From positions 186,001 through 250,000 of the forward strand of contig NZ_JAAGPR010000007.1 of NCBI RefSeq assembly GCF_017104965.1: a stretch of 64,000 nt of DNA, given 5' to 3'. The notes below the pieces were generated by a model that did not search any database, was not told the DNA's origin, and saw only the letters and a list, made by a program, of their open reading frames with translations. Made by a program: the position numbers and the translations under genes. Below, piece by piece: positions 36,442 through 45,453 of the stretch (within the stretch, counting starts at the first letter, position 1; the number at the start of each line of letters is the position of its first letter). The stretch comes from Paraburkholderia sp. Ac-20340. GTDB lineage: Bacteria > Pseudomonadota > Gammaproteobacteria > Burkholderiales > Burkholderiaceae.

Positions 36442-36486
36442 AAAAGGCCGCAGGGACAACCCATTCGTGGATTGCCCATGCGGCCT
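36442..36486. terminator. Terminator between convergent LysR and BON genes
   Basis: AGGCCGCA (36445-36452) pairs with TGCGGCCT (36479-36486), with extra inner GGG/CCC pairing. On the minus strand the stem runs into TTTTT, so it mainly serves the BON gene transcript. Confidence 0.65.
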
Positions 36487-36544
36487 CGAAGCATCGGGCA
36501 CGGCCCGCCGCGCGAAGCGGCCGGCGCGTGCCGCGCTCCGGCGA

Positions 36545-36928
36545 TCAGGTCCCGACCGGACGGATCGTCAGCGCATTCTTCACCGACGTCACGCCAGCCA
36601 CGCCCTTCGCCACTTCCGTAGCGCGGTCGATCTGGCCCTGCTCCGGCACCGTGCCTTGCAGGATCACAGCGCCATCCTTGGCGCGCACGGTGATGTTGGC
36701 CACGCTGATGTCCTTGGCCTTCGCCAGTGCGCCACGCACCTTGCGCGAAAGCGCACGGTTAGCGGCCTTGGCCGATTTGTATTGCTGTTTCGACTGCTGG
36801 ACCGAAGCCTTGGCGGCGTCGGTCGGTGCGGCTGCGGGCGCGCTGGCGGCGTCCTGTGCATAGACGTGAAGCGAAGCAGCGACCAGCATCGTGCCGGCTG
36901 CCAGTTTGAACGCCTGAATAGCCTTCAT
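36545..36928 (-). CDS. Periplasmic BON-domain protein
   Basis: A 127-residue exported protein with a signal peptide ending ASLHVYAQDA. An Ala/Lys-rich helical stretch follows, then one BON domain (VRGALAKAKDISVANITVRAKDGAVILQGTVPEQ, with GVTSVKNALTI at the end). BON domains bind phospholipid surfaces and occur in OsmY-like stress proteins. The ATG at 36928 has AGGAGA upstream. Confidence 0.85.
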   Translation of the reverse strand: MKAIQAFKLAAGTMLVAASLHVYAQDAASAPAAAPTDAAKASVQQSKQQYKSAKAANRALSRKVRGALAKAKDISVANITVRAKDGAVILQGTVPEQGQIDRATEVAKGVAGVTSVKNALTIRPVGT

Positions 36929-37427
36929 GCAGTTTCTCCTGTTGTCACAGTTTTTTGATGGCCCAGCCGGGCCGTGCACTACACACCCATTCACTACCGG
37001 ATACCGCTGTCTGCATGGCGCTGCCATGCGCATTGGGGACTAACGATACTCTATTTATTTCGAGTCTGATGCGAAAGCTGCCGCCAAAACTATTCAACCG
37101 TGGGTGAAAAGCATCAATTCAACAGAGGAATTGACGCGCGCCGCCAGGCCACGCCAGTACGCTTTCCCGCATGCCAGGACAATGCGAACTCACACCCGGC
37201 GCATTCCACATCGATGAATGCAATTGAATGCCATTTAAGCCGCGCCAATCAGGTGCATACATCCGTGCATAAAAAGACCATGCCGCATGAATAAGCGCCT
37301 TTTGCCTCATTGATAGCCACGCAATCGCCTGTCCTTATCGACCAGCAACGCGTGTCATTCAAACTGCGTTGACAGACACTCACACAGGAATTACCCGCAT
37401 TTACGCACGAAAGAAAAAAGCCTGGGC
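36929..37427. other. Intergenic region without recognisable feature
   Basis: About 500 bp, more AT-rich than the flanks. The short frames inside (for example 37100-37294) have no convincing coding character. It holds the BON gene promoter. Confidence 0.5.
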
Positions 37428-38321
37428 TTATTTGATCAATTGCGCCGCGAGTTGCGTTTTTACCCAGCGATAGAACTGCTGGATCGCCGCTTCACGCGGA
37501 TGGCCTTCGCGCCAGGTAAAGTAATAGTCGAGCGAAGCCGGAATGCGTACCTGGCCGAGTTGCACCAGTTCGCCGCGCTCGATGAAACCGCGCGCCAGTT
37601 GCAGGCGCGCCGTCGCCACGCCCTGGCCCGCCACGGTGGCCTGCAGCAACAGACCGGCATCGTCGAAAACCGGGCCGCGCTCGGGCTCGTCGCCGGCCAC
37701 GCCCGCCGCCTCGAAGAAGTCGCGCCACGAACGCCGCGAGAAACGCAGCAGCGGCATGGCCGCCAGATCCTCGATGCGAAAGCCGGGATGGCGCGCCAGC
37801 AGCGCGGGACTGCACACGGCCACCACCTGATCGTCGAGCAGTTTGCGGATCTGGAACCCCGGCTCGTCCACCCGCCGATACCAGATGCCGACATCGAATG
37901 GATAAGGATCGGGCGGTGTGACATCGGCGTGCATGCGCAGCGAAAGATCGACGTTCGGATAGCGGTCGTAAAAGTCGCCCAGACGCGGGATCAGCCAGAC
38001 CGACGCGAAATCGGACATCACGCTCAATTCGAGCCGGGTGACGCCGCTCACACCCGGACGCGTGGCGTCGAGCGCCTCGCGCAGATCGTCGAGGCTGCGC
38101 CGCACGCGCTCGGCGAGTTGCGCACCTGCGGCGGTGGGAATCATGCGGCTGCCCGCGCGGCGAAACAACTCGACGCCGAGTTCCGCTTCGAGCGCGCGCA
38201 GATGGTGACTCACGGCGCTGTGCGTCAAATGCAATTCTTCGGCGGCGCGGCTGAAACTGCGCCGGCGCGCCGCCGCTTCTAGCGCGCGCAGGGCCTGCAA
38301 GGGAGGGAGCGATCGGGACAT
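37428..38321 (-). CDS. LysR-family regulator, GcvA-like
   Basis: A 297-residue LTTR whose opening LPPLQALRALEAAARRRSFSRAAEELHLTHSAVSHHLRALE is typical of the GcvA/AmpR branch. The effector domain runs from about residue 95. It is divergent from the MFS gene at 38477, its probable target. Confidence 0.9.
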   Translation of the reverse strand: MSRSLPPLQALRALEAAARRRSFSRAAEELHLTHSAVSHHLRALEAELGVELFRRAGSRMIPTAAGAQLAERVRRSLDDLREALDATRPGVSGVTRLELSVMSDFASVWLIPRLGDFYDRYPNVDLSLRMHADVTPPDPYPFDVGIWYRRVDEPGFQIRKLLDDQVVAVCSPALLARHPGFRIEDLAAMPLLRFSRRSWRDFFEAAGVAGDEPERGPVFDDAGLLLQATVAGQGVATARLQLARGFIERGELVQLGQVRIPASLDYYFTWREGHPREAAIQQFYRWVKTQLAAQLIK

Positions 38322-38476
38322 GACGTCAAATTCTACTCACAATCGCGACTGAAATCTCTCGCTGGCCTCGCGCGCGGCTTTTCGCCAAAATCGCCTTTTC
38401 GCCAGTCTTCCGCCATTCCCACCGCTTTCGGGACGCCTTGCCTTGCGGCCCGGGCGCCCTTCGATCGATCGCAACC

Positions 38477-39721
38477 ATGACCGCACTCAGATTGCGCGTA
38501 TTCGCCGTCTTCGCGCTCGGCTACTTCGTTTCGTATCTGTTCCGTGGCGTCAACCTCGGTTTCGCGCCGTTCCTGACGCACGAAATGGGCTTCACCGCCA
38601 CCGATCTCGGCACGCTCACGAGCCTCTATTTCCTCGGCTTCGCGGGCGCGCAGATCCCGGCCGGCGTGCTGCTCGACCACTTCGGCCCGCGCCGCGTGAC
38701 GTCGTGCGTGATGCTGGTGGCCGCCGCTGGCGCGCTCGTCTTCGGGCTCTCGCACAACATGGGCGCGATGATGGTCGGCCGGCTGCTGGTGGGCGTGGGC
38801 GTTTCGGTTTGCCTGGGCGGCGCGTTCAAGGCCACGGCCCAGCACTTCCCGGTCGCGCAGCTGACGCTCGTCAACGGCCTCGTGATGGCGGTGGGCGGTC
38901 TGGGCGGCGTGGCGGTCGGCGCCCCGCTCTCGTGGCTGCTGACGATCGCGCCGTGGCGCTCGATCAGCATCGGCCTGGCCGTGCTCACCGCAGCGGTGGC
39001 GGCGACCATCTGGATTGGCGGCCCGCGCACGCGCGACACGCACCATCAGGCCAGCGTGCTCGAACAGTTCAAAGGCACCGCGCACATTCTGCGCAGCCAC
39101 GCATTCTGGAAAACGGCGACGTTTTCCGCGCTGACGCAGACGGTGTTCTACGCAATGCAGTCGCTCTGGGTGGGCGCGTTCCTGCGCGACGTGACGCCGG
39201 CCGGCACTGTCGACGCGGCTTCGCGCGCGGCCTCGCTGGTTTCGGTGCTGGGCGCTGCGTTTATCGTCGGCAATATTGGCTTTGGCGCGCTCGCGCGAGC
39301 TTTCGAGCGGCGCGGCGTGAATGTCGCGCGTTTCTCCGGCGTGACCATGGCGCTGTTCGTGCTGGTGCAGGCGCTGCTCGCCGCGCGCGTCCCGCTGCCC
39401 GCGACGCTACTGTGGGCCGCGTATGGCGCACTCGGCGGCACCGGCATCCTCACCTATGCCGTGCTCGCCGAATACTTCCCGTCGCGCCTGATCGGCCGCG
39501 TCAACACCACGTTCACGCTGGTGATCTTCGTGGGCATTTTCGTGACGCAGATCGCCATCGGCGCCGCGCTCGGACACTGGAGCGCCGTGGACGGCCACTA
39601 TCCCGTGGTGGCGCATCAGGCCGTCTGGACCGCGCTGGTCGTGCTGCAAATGCTCGCGGGCGTGTGGTACTTCATGCCGGGACGCCGCGCGGGCGCGACA
39701 CAACACGCGATGGAGTCCTGA
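38477..39721 (+). CDS. MFS transporter
   Basis: A 414-residue major facilitator with 12 predicted spans, starting MTALRLRVFAVFALGYFVSYLFRGVNLGFAP, with LLDHFGPRRVTS in loop 2-3. The YLFRGVN start and general layout fit sugar-phosphate/nitrate-type MFS branches, but I cannot name a substrate. It is divergent from a GcvA-like LysR and followed by a strong terminator. Confidence 0.85.
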   Translation: MTALRLRVFAVFALGYFVSYLFRGVNLGFAPFLTHEMGFTATDLGTLTSLYFLGFAGAQIPAGVLLDHFGPRRVTSCVMLVAAAGALVFGLSHNMGAMMVGRLLVGVGVSVCLGGAFKATAQHFPVAQLTLVNGLVMAVGGLGGVAVGAPLSWLLTIAPWRSISIGLAVLTAAVAATIWIGGPRTRDTHHQASVLEQFKGTAHILRSHAFWKTATFSALTQTVFYAMQSLWVGAFLRDVTPAGTVDAASRAASLVSVLGAAFIVGNIGFGALARAFERRGVNVARFSGVTMALFVLVQALLAARVPLPATLLWAAYGALGGTGILTYAVLAEYFPSRLIGRVNTTFTLVIFVGIFVTQIAIGAALGHWSAVDGHYPVVAHQAVWTALVVLQMLAGVWYFMPGRRAGATQHAMES

Positions 39722-39748
39722 ACCACTGCATTTAACGCTCGCGCGCAC

Positions 39749-39781
39749 CGCTCGCCGCACGCTGTTGCGGCGAGCGTTTTT
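39749..39781 (+). terminator. Intrinsic terminator of the MFS gene
   Basis: CGCTCGCCGCA (39749-39759) pairs perfectly with TGCGGCGAGCG (39766-39776), with a 6-nt loop and a following TTTTTAT. Confidence 0.9.
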
Positions 39782-39872
39782 ATTCCGCAATTTATTTCGA
39801 CATCCGAATTAATTCGACGTGCACCGCCGCGATAAAGTGTCGATAACCTCGTTCCCCGCCATCGATGCAATA

Positions 39873-39888
39873 GTTTCCTTCAGGAAAC
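39873..39888. promoter_or_regulatory. TTTCC-N4-GGAAA dyad, site B
   Basis: GTTTCC-TTCA-GGAAAC is a perfect 6-bp inverted repeat in the leader region of the carbonic anhydrase gene, about 310 bp before its start. A degenerate copy (GTTTCCGAAACGAAAC) lies at 40097-40112. Confidence 0.45.
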
Positions 39889-40195
39889 ACCTGCTCGCAT
39901 AAATCGCCGCCTCGCGTACAATGCTGCCGCGCCGGCCCCGGGACGCAGCGAAAACCCGCTGACAACCGACTGGCCGGTCGTATGACAAAAGCCGCTCATC
40001 AGGCAGCGCCAATGCGAAACATGCCGTTCGATGTAATACAGCAAGCGCTCGCCGCGTGAGAAAATACGCTTTCGATTGTCCAGTTTGTGCACGGTCGTTT
40101 CCGAAACGAAACGGGAAGCTACATCCAGGCAGGTCCGGCACGTGTGTGCCGCGGCTATTCGATTGTGTCGATTCATGAAAAAGAGAGAAACTTCC
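39889..40195. other. Long upstream region of the carbonic anhydrase gene
   Basis: About 300 bp with no convincing gene. In-frame sequence continues upstream of the chosen start but has no ribosome binding site of its own. The promoter is not obvious. Confidence 0.45.
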
Positions 40196-40897
40196 ATGCC
40201 AGACCATCACCATTCGCACGACGATCACTCCGAATCGTGCGGCTGCGATCTGTCACACCTCCTCGACGGCGTGGACGAGTTCACTCATCGCGTGTTTCCG
40301 GGTAACCAGGAGCTGTTCCGCAGCCTGGCCAACAACCAGGCCCCGCATACGCTGTTCATTACCTGCGCCGACTCCCGCGTGTCGCCGGAAATGATCACGC
40401 AGGCGCGCCCGGGTGAACTGTTCGTCTGCCGCAACATCGGCAATATCGTGCCGGCTTACGGCGAAATGCTCGGCGGCGTGTCCGCCGTGGTCGAATTCGC
40501 CGTGATGGCGCTGAACGTCAAGCAGATCGTGCTGTGCGGCCACACCGACTGCGGCGCCATGAAGGGCCTCGCCTCCGGCGACGCCGCCACCGCCAACATG
40601 CCCACGGTCACGGCCTGGCTGCGTAACGCCCAGGCGGCACGCAGCGTCGTGCTCACGCGCGGCCTGGAAGAAGATCAGGTCGTGCAGGCGCTGGTAGAAG
40701 AAAACGTGCGCCTCCAGCTCACGCATCTGCGCACCCACCCCGCCGTGGCGGCGCGTATCGCGCAGAACCAGCTGCAGCTGCAAGGCTGGGTGTACGACAT
40801 CGGCCAGGGCACCGTGTCGATTTTCGACGACACGCACGGCCGTTTCGAATCGCTCGGCGAGGCTCGCGCCCGCCTGCGCAAGGACACCACGGGCTAA
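40196..40897 (+). CDS. can: Beta-class carbonic anhydrase
   Basis: A 233-residue zinc enzyme that interconverts CO2 and bicarbonate. The ligands and catalytic pair are visible: CADSR (C57, D59, R61) and CGHTDCGAM (H116, C119). The N-terminus has an unusual His/Asp/Ser cluster (MPDHHHSHDDHSESCGCD) that could bind extra metal. The ATG at 40196 follows AGAGAG; an upstream ATG at 40175 is possible. A terminator follows. Confidence 0.93.
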   Translation: MPDHHHSHDDHSESCGCDLSHLLDGVDEFTHRVFPGNQELFRSLANNQAPHTLFITCADSRVSPEMITQARPGELFVCRNIGNIVPAYGEMLGGVSAVVEFAVMALNVKQIVLCGHTDCGAMKGLASGDAATANMPTVTAWLRNAQAARSVVLTRGLEEDQVVQALVEENVRLQLTHLRTHPAVAARIAQNQLQLQGWVYDIGQGTVSIFDDTHGRFESLGEARARLRKDTTG

Positions 40898-40942
40898 ACG
40901 CCCCTGACGGGACGCCACCCGTCACGCCCGCCGTATCCAGAG

Positions 40943-40978
40943 ACCGGACCACGCCGCCAGGCGTCGTCCGGTTTTTTT
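40943..40978 (+). terminator. Intrinsic terminator of the carbonic anhydrase gene
   Basis: ACCGGACCACGCC pairs with GGCGTCGTCCGGT with one mismatch, a GCCA loop and seven T residues. Confidence 0.92.
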
Positions 40979-41046
40979 CCGCTTGATTCCAGTGATTCTC
41001 TCAAACAGCGCAACAATGATTTGACGCTTAGGTAACGATATAGGTG

Positions 41047-41075
41047 TTTACCCTAGATCACGATCTCGCTATACT
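41047..41075 (+). promoter_or_regulatory. Sigma-70-like promoter
   Basis: TTTACC (41047-41052), a 17-bp spacer and TATACT (41070-41075) form a good promoter pair. Initiation near 41082 would give a leader of about 57 nt to the SD sequence and ATG at 41139. Confidence 0.6.
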
Positions 41076-41138
41076 CTCGTCCGTAACATATGCGGTGCCC
41101 AACCGCAGCAGAAAAATAATTCCGGAGGTTGGTTACCC

Positions 41139-41267
41139 ATGCAGTGTGCTTCCCTGCCGTATCCGCCGTACGAGACGCCGCATTCCCGTCTCACCCGCAA
41201 CATCCGCACTACCCGCACGATCCGCAATACCTTTGCAGTCGCAGGACGATCGCCCGCGCCGCGCTAA
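41139..41267 (+). CDS. Possible 42-residue small protein or leader peptide
   Basis: ATG at 41139 is preceded by GGAGG (41124-41128) and the promoter at 41047-41075, and the frame ends with TAA at 41265-41267. The peptide is Arg/Thr-rich with an internal quasi-repeat (LTRNIRTTRTIRNT). There is no signal peptide or known family. It might be a leader peptide for the 58-residue gene 200 bp downstream. Evidence is limited to the promoter, the SD and the short frame. Confidence 0.35.
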   Translation: MQCASLPYPPYETPHSRLTRNIRTTRTIRNTFAVAGRSPAPR

Positions 41268-41468
41268 CGCCGGCACGCGCATCGCGCCGCCACGCCCTCG
41301 CCGGGCGCGGCTGGTCAGAACTTTCAGGCCCACTCCTCGTCAAGCGCCGTTTAACACGCCGCGGCTTTCGCCACGGTGAACGGCCCGCGCTCGCGCGCGC
41401 TTTGGCGGCTGGTAATGGGCTTCGCACCCGTCACGGGCTACGCGCCCGGTTACCGAAGGAGTTGTGCC

Positions 41469-41645
41469 ATGGAATCCGCTCTCAAGTCGCCCGCCAAGAT
41501 CGAAGTCAAGCTGCTGCTGCATCCGCACGACCATCACCGCGCCATGGCCATCGCCAAGGCCGCCAATCTTGCCGAGCGCGATTTTTACGCGCTGGCGATC
41601 CACCTTGGCGCGGCGGAAATCATGCGTTCGGCAGAAGCCGAATAA
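41469..41645 (+). CDS. Small hypothetical protein, 58 residues
   Basis: MESALKSPAKIEVKLLLHPH opens a 58-residue soluble protein with one strand and a long helix (HHRAMAIAKAANLAERDFYALAIHLGAAEIMRS). GAAGGAGT lies 9 bp upstream of the ATG, which sets the start. It may be a ribbon-helix-helix-like small protein, but this is only suggested by the pattern. It may share a transcript with the 42-residue frame upstream. Confidence 0.6.
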   Translation: MESALKSPAKIEVKLLLHPHDHHRAMAIAKAANLAERDFYALAIHLGAAEIMRSAEAE

Positions 41646-41663
41646 GCAGCCTGCCCGCTCGCG

Positions 41664-42692
41664 TCAAACCGGCGACGGGTTGCGCTCGCTGAACCCTTCC
41701 TGATGCCAGTACGGATACACCGGCCGCACGGCGCTCGCCGCGTCGAGCTTCGCGACCTGCTCCGCCGTGAGATTCCAGCCCACCGCGCCCAGATTCTGGC
41801 GTAGCTGCGCTTCGTCGCGCGCGCCGATCAGCACGGTCGCCACCGTCGGCCGCTGCAGCAGCCAGTTCAGTGCGATCTGCGGCACGGTCTTGCCGGTTTC
41901 CTGCGCGACTTCGTCGATCGCATCGAGCACGCGGAACAGGTATTCGTCCGGCACCGGCGGCCCCTGCTCGGCGGTTTTGTGCAGGCGGCTCGTCTGCGGC
42001 AGCGGCTGGCCGCGGCGGATCTTGCCGGTCAGGCGGCCCCAGCCAAGCGGGCTCCAGACCACCGCGCCCACGCCCTGATCGATGCCGAGCGGCATCAGTT
42101 CCCACTCGTAATCACGCCCGATCAGCGAGTAATAAGTCTGGTTGGCGACATAGCGCGGATAGCCGTAACGGTCCGCCACGCCCAGCGACTTCATCAGATG
42201 CCAGCCCGAGAAATTCGACACGCCGGTATAGAGAATCTTGCCCGCGCGCACGAGCTCATCGAGCGTCGAGAGCACTTCTTCGGCTGGCGTTTTCGCATCG
42301 AAACCGTGCAGTTGAAACAAGTCGATGTAATCGGTCTGCAAGCGCTTGAGCGCATTGTCGACCGCGCGCTTCAAATGGAAACGCGAGGAGCCGACGTTAT
42401 TGGCGTCGTCATCGTCGAAGCGAAAGGTCGCCTTGGTGGAAATGATGGCCTTGTCGCGACGGCCCTTGAGCGCCTCGCCCAGCACCGACTCCGACACGCC
42501 ACGCGAATAGATATCGGCGGTATCGAACATCGTGACGCCCGCGTCGAGACAGATGTCGATCAGACGGCTCGCTTCGGCCACATCGGTTGCGCCCCACGCT
42601 TCGAAGAACTCGCCCTTGCCGCCGAACGTGCCCGTGCCGAAACTCAGCACCGGCACCTTGAAGCCCGATGCGCCCAGAAAACGGTGTTCCAT
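41664..42692 (-). CDS. Aldo/keto reductase
   Basis: A 342-residue NADPH-dependent AKR with the catalytic tetrad D57, Y62, K87 and H129 (FDTADIYSRG, ISTKAT, FQLHGFD). The C-terminal half has the cofactor-binding IGARDEAQLRQNLGAV. It is closest in pattern to AKR families that reduce small aldehydes (YajO/Tas-like). Substrate unknown. Divergent from the DHA2 transporter at 42949. Confidence 0.9.
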   Translation of the reverse strand: MEHRFLGASGFKVPVLSFGTGTFGGKGEFFEAWGATDVAEASRLIDICLDAGVTMFDTADIYSRGVSESVLGEALKGRRDKAIISTKATFRFDDDDANNVGSSRFHLKRAVDNALKRLQTDYIDLFQLHGFDAKTPAEEVLSTLDELVRAGKILYTGVSNFSGWHLMKSLGVADRYGYPRYVANQTYYSLIGRDYEWELMPLGIDQGVGAVVWSPLGWGRLTGKIRRGQPLPQTSRLHKTAEQGPPVPDEYLFRVLDAIDEVAQETGKTVPQIALNWLLQRPTVATVLIGARDEAQLRQNLGAVGWNLTAEQVAKLDAASAVRPVYPYWHQEGFSERNPSPV

Positions 42693-42948
42693 TTCCGATC
42701 CTCCACAAATCGTGCGTTGACGAATCGCCGACGAGTGTACGCGCGTCGCGGGAACGCTGTCGCAGGCCCGCCGCGTTCATCCAGCCGGCTGGACAAGCAT
42801 TCCGGCGCTGTACACCGGCACTTTCGTATCGGAAACTGTCGCCTCGTTTGTTTCCTTTCCGATGCACCATGATCCGCACGTCCTGCCTGAGTCCTTCCAC
42901 TCCCATCCGCTTCGAACGCGTTCACACCGCAGGGTGCGAGGCGGCACG

Positions 42949-44370
42949 ATGAGCAACACCAGCGCACGCGCAGTCGGCTGGCTGCCCTATATCGTCGCGG
43001 CGACGTTCTTCATGGAGTATCTGGACACCACGGTGATCGCCACGGCGCTGCCGCAAATGGCGCACTCGTTCGGCGTCGGGCCCAACGGCCTGAGCCTGGG
43101 CGTGACGGCCTATATGCTGGCGCTCGCCATCTTCATTCCGGCAAGCGGCTGGGTTGCGGATCGCTGCGGCTCGCGCACGGTGTTCTTCGGCGCGGTGGTC
43201 ACGTTCACGCTGGCGTCGATGTTGTGCGGCGTCTCGCAGAATCTCGGCGAATTCGTCGCGGCGCGCGTCCTGCAAGGCATCGGCGGCGCGATGATGGTGC
43301 CCGTGGGCCGCATGATCGTCGTGCGCAGCACCGAGAAAAGCCGTCTGATGCAGGCCATTTCCACCATCACCTGGCCCGCGATTGCTGCCCCCGTGGTCGG
43401 CCCGCCGGTGGGCGGCTTCATCACGACTTACGCGTCGTGGCGCTGGATCTTTCTGCTCAACGTGCCGTTCGGCATTGCCGTACTCGTTGCCATTGCAACG
43501 ATCGTGCCGAATCTGCGCGGCGAGCAACGACGCCCGCTCGATGTGGTCGGCCTCGTGCTGAGCGGTGCATCGCTCACGGCCATTCTTTACGGCGCGGAAC
43601 TCGCGAGCCAGCCCGGCGAAAATCCGTGGCGCGCAGCCGCGATCGTGGCGGCCGGCATCGTGGTTGGCGCGATCGCGTTCGTGCATGCGAAGCGCCATCC
43701 CACGCCGCTCGTCGACGTTTCCACGCTGAAAATCCCCACCTTTTCCGTGACGGTCGTGACCGGCTCGATCACGCGCATCGGCATTGGCGCAGCGCCTTAT
43801 CTGATGCCGCTGCTGTTCCAGATCGGCTTTGGATTGTCGGCCTTCAATGCGGGTCTGCTGCTGCTCGCCAGCGCGCTCGGCAACCTCGGCATGAAGGCGC
43901 TCACGACGCGCATCCTCGAACGCTGGGGCTTTCGTCTCGTCGCGATGGTCGACGTGGCGATTGCCGGCATCTCGATGATTGCCTGCGGCCTGCTCACGCC
44001 CGACGTGCCGCTCGCCATCGTGCTGATCGTGGTGTTCGTCTATGGCGTGACGCGCTCGATGCAGTTCTCGACGCTCGCCACACTCGCTTACGCCGATGTC
44101 GCGCAGCCGCAGATGAGCGCCGCCAGCACGCTCTGGAGCGCGGCGGCGCAGATGACGAACGGTCTGGGGATCGCATTCGGCGCGCTGGCGTTGCGCGTGG
44201 CCGCGAGTTTCCATGGGGAAACAAGCGGCCACATGTTCACGCTCGACGACTTCCGCCTCGCGTTTCTGGGCGCGGGCGTGTTGACGCTGCTATCGGTGTG
44301 GGGATATGCACAGATGGCGCGCGATGCGGGCCAGAATGTGGGCGGCGGTTCGCGCCGCCAGCGTGTCTGA
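42949..44370 (+). CDS. MFS drug transporter, DHA2 (EmrB/QacA) family
   Basis: A 473-residue, probably 14-span exporter. It has EYLDTTVIATALPQMAHSF in TM1, GWVADRCGSRTVFF in loop 2-3 and the DHA2 motif VLQGIGGAMMVPVGRMIV. The ATG at 42949 follows GAGGCGGCAC. No EmrA-like adaptor gene is adjacent. It resembles the transporter at 51856-53259 and is probably its paralogue. Confidence 0.9.
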   Translation: MSNTSARAVGWLPYIVAATFFMEYLDTTVIATALPQMAHSFGVGPNGLSLGVTAYMLALAIFIPASGWVADRCGSRTVFFGAVVTFTLASMLCGVSQNLGEFVAARVLQGIGGAMMVPVGRMIVVRSTEKSRLMQAISTITWPAIAAPVVGPPVGGFITTYASWRWIFLLNVPFGIAVLVAIATIVPNLRGEQRRPLDVVGLVLSGASLTAILYGAELASQPGENPWRAAAIVAAGIVVGAIAFVHAKRHPTPLVDVSTLKIPTFSVTVVTGSITRIGIGAAPYLMPLLFQIGFGLSAFNAGLLLLASALGNLGMKALTTRILERWGFRLVAMVDVAIAGISMIACGLLTPDVPLAIVLIVVFVYGVTRSMQFSTLATLAYADVAQPQMSAASTLWSAAAQMTNGLGIAFGALALRVAASFHGETSGHMFTLDDFRLAFLGAGVLTLLSVWGYAQMARDAGQNVGGGSRRQRV

Positions 44371-44381
44371 GCATGGTTTTG

Positions 44382-44416
44382 AACGTCATGCGGCAGCATC
44401 GCTGCCGCATGACGTT
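44382..44416. repeat. Perfect 16-bp hairpin between convergent genes
   Basis: Arms of 16 nt (44382-44397, beginning AACGTCATGCGG, and 44401-44416) pair perfectly across a 3-nt ATC loop. There is no T-run on either strand. It lies between the stops of the DHA2 gene and the DedA-rhodanese gene and may act as a bidirectional transcription barrier or RNA end. Confidence 0.8.
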
Positions 44417-44427
44417 GGCAAGCCCTG

Positions 44428-45453
44428 TTACTTCGACAGGCTCGCGCGAACGGTGAACTCCTGTTCCGCGCCGTCTTCGAATGCTTCATCGGCCAGTGCA
44501 TGCAGGGCATGAAAATCCGACGACAGCGGCTCGACCGGATAGCCGCGCCGCTCCCAGGCATCGAGTCCGCCGCGCAGCGCATGCGCGTGATAGATGTGCT
44601 TGTCGCGCAGGCGGTTCACGATGCGCTTGGCCGTCACCTCGTTCGGACACACGCAGTACACCACGATGGGCCGCGCGACCAGTTCGGGCGGTAGCGCCTC
44701 GCTCGAATCGAGATCGAGCGGCCGCGCACCCGGAATCCGGTACGACTCTTTCTCGCGCACGGTTTGCGGACGCGCGTCGAAAACGATCGGCGGCGACGCG
44801 GATTTCATCATGTCGTCGAGCTGATCGGGCGAGATGCGATGCGTGGCCAGCCAGTGCCGCAATTGCAGGCGGCGCGCCCAGCGATACGCCAGAAACAGCA
44901 CGCCCGCCACCGCGAGCACATCGAAAATCGTCCAGCCATTGGCGCGCACGAACATCGCGAAGCGTGCGATTTCCGAATGCAGCGCCGCCCCGCCGATCAG
45001 CCAGGTGCCCGCCCAGAGCGTCGCACCCACCGCATCCCAGAGCAGAAAAATACGCACGTCCATCGTCGTGGTGCCGAGCAGCGGCGCGGACATCAGCCCG
45101 AGTCCCGGCACGAACTTCGCCACCGAAAGGATCGGCGCGCCGTAGCGTTCGAACACGTTGCGCGCCACGCGGATCGTCGTATCGAGCGACAGCGAAAAGC
45201 GCACGAGTCCGTTGAGCAGGCGGCGACCGCGCATGCGGCCTGCGGTGAACCAGAGCGAATCCGCGAACAGCGTCGCCACCACGGCCGCGAGCAGCAGATT
45301 CACATAGGACGCTTCCCCGCCGGCCGCCATCGTGCCCGCCAGGATCAACACCGGCGCGGCGGGAACCGGCACGCCGAGTTGCGTCACGAGCACGCTGAGA
45401 AAAACCGCCCCGGTGCCGAAATCGGGCGGGATGGCGGTGGGAAGAGTCCACAT
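44428..45453 (-). CDS. DedA-family membrane protein fused to a rhodanese domain
   Basis: The N-terminal 190 residues are a DedA/VTT membrane domain (LGVPVPAAPVLILAG, then ERYGAPILSVAKFVPGLGLMSAPLLG and WDAVGATLWAG). DedA proteins act in undecaprenyl-phosphate or phospholipid flipping. From about residue 207 a cytosolic rhodanese domain follows (ISPDQLDDM, PPIVFDARP, then the active-site loop YCVCPNEVTA with Cys267 and Cys269). ATG 45453 gives 341 residues; ATG 45498 adds 15. Confidence 0.88.
   Translation of the reverse strand: MWTLPTAIPPDFGTGAVFLSVLVTQLGVPVPAAPVLILAGTMAAGGEASYVNLLLAAVVATLFADSLWFTAGRMRGRRLLNGLVRFSLSLDTTIRVARNVFERYGAPILSVAKFVPGLGLMSAPLLGTTTMDVRIFLLWDAVGATLWAGTWLIGGAALHSEIARFAMFVRANGWTIFDVLAVAGVLFLAYRWARRLQLRHWLATHRISPDQLDDMMKSASPPIVFDARPQTVREKESYRIPGARPLDLDSSEALPPELVARPIVVYCVCPNEVTAKRIVNRLRDKHIYHAHALRGGLDAWERRGYPVEPLSSDFHALHALADEAFEDGAEQEFTVRASLSK

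Noticed and set aside
41129..41692. 187-codon frame across the small-ORF region
   Set aside because: It is His/Pro/Arg-rich. The frames at 41139 and 41469 have better start signals.
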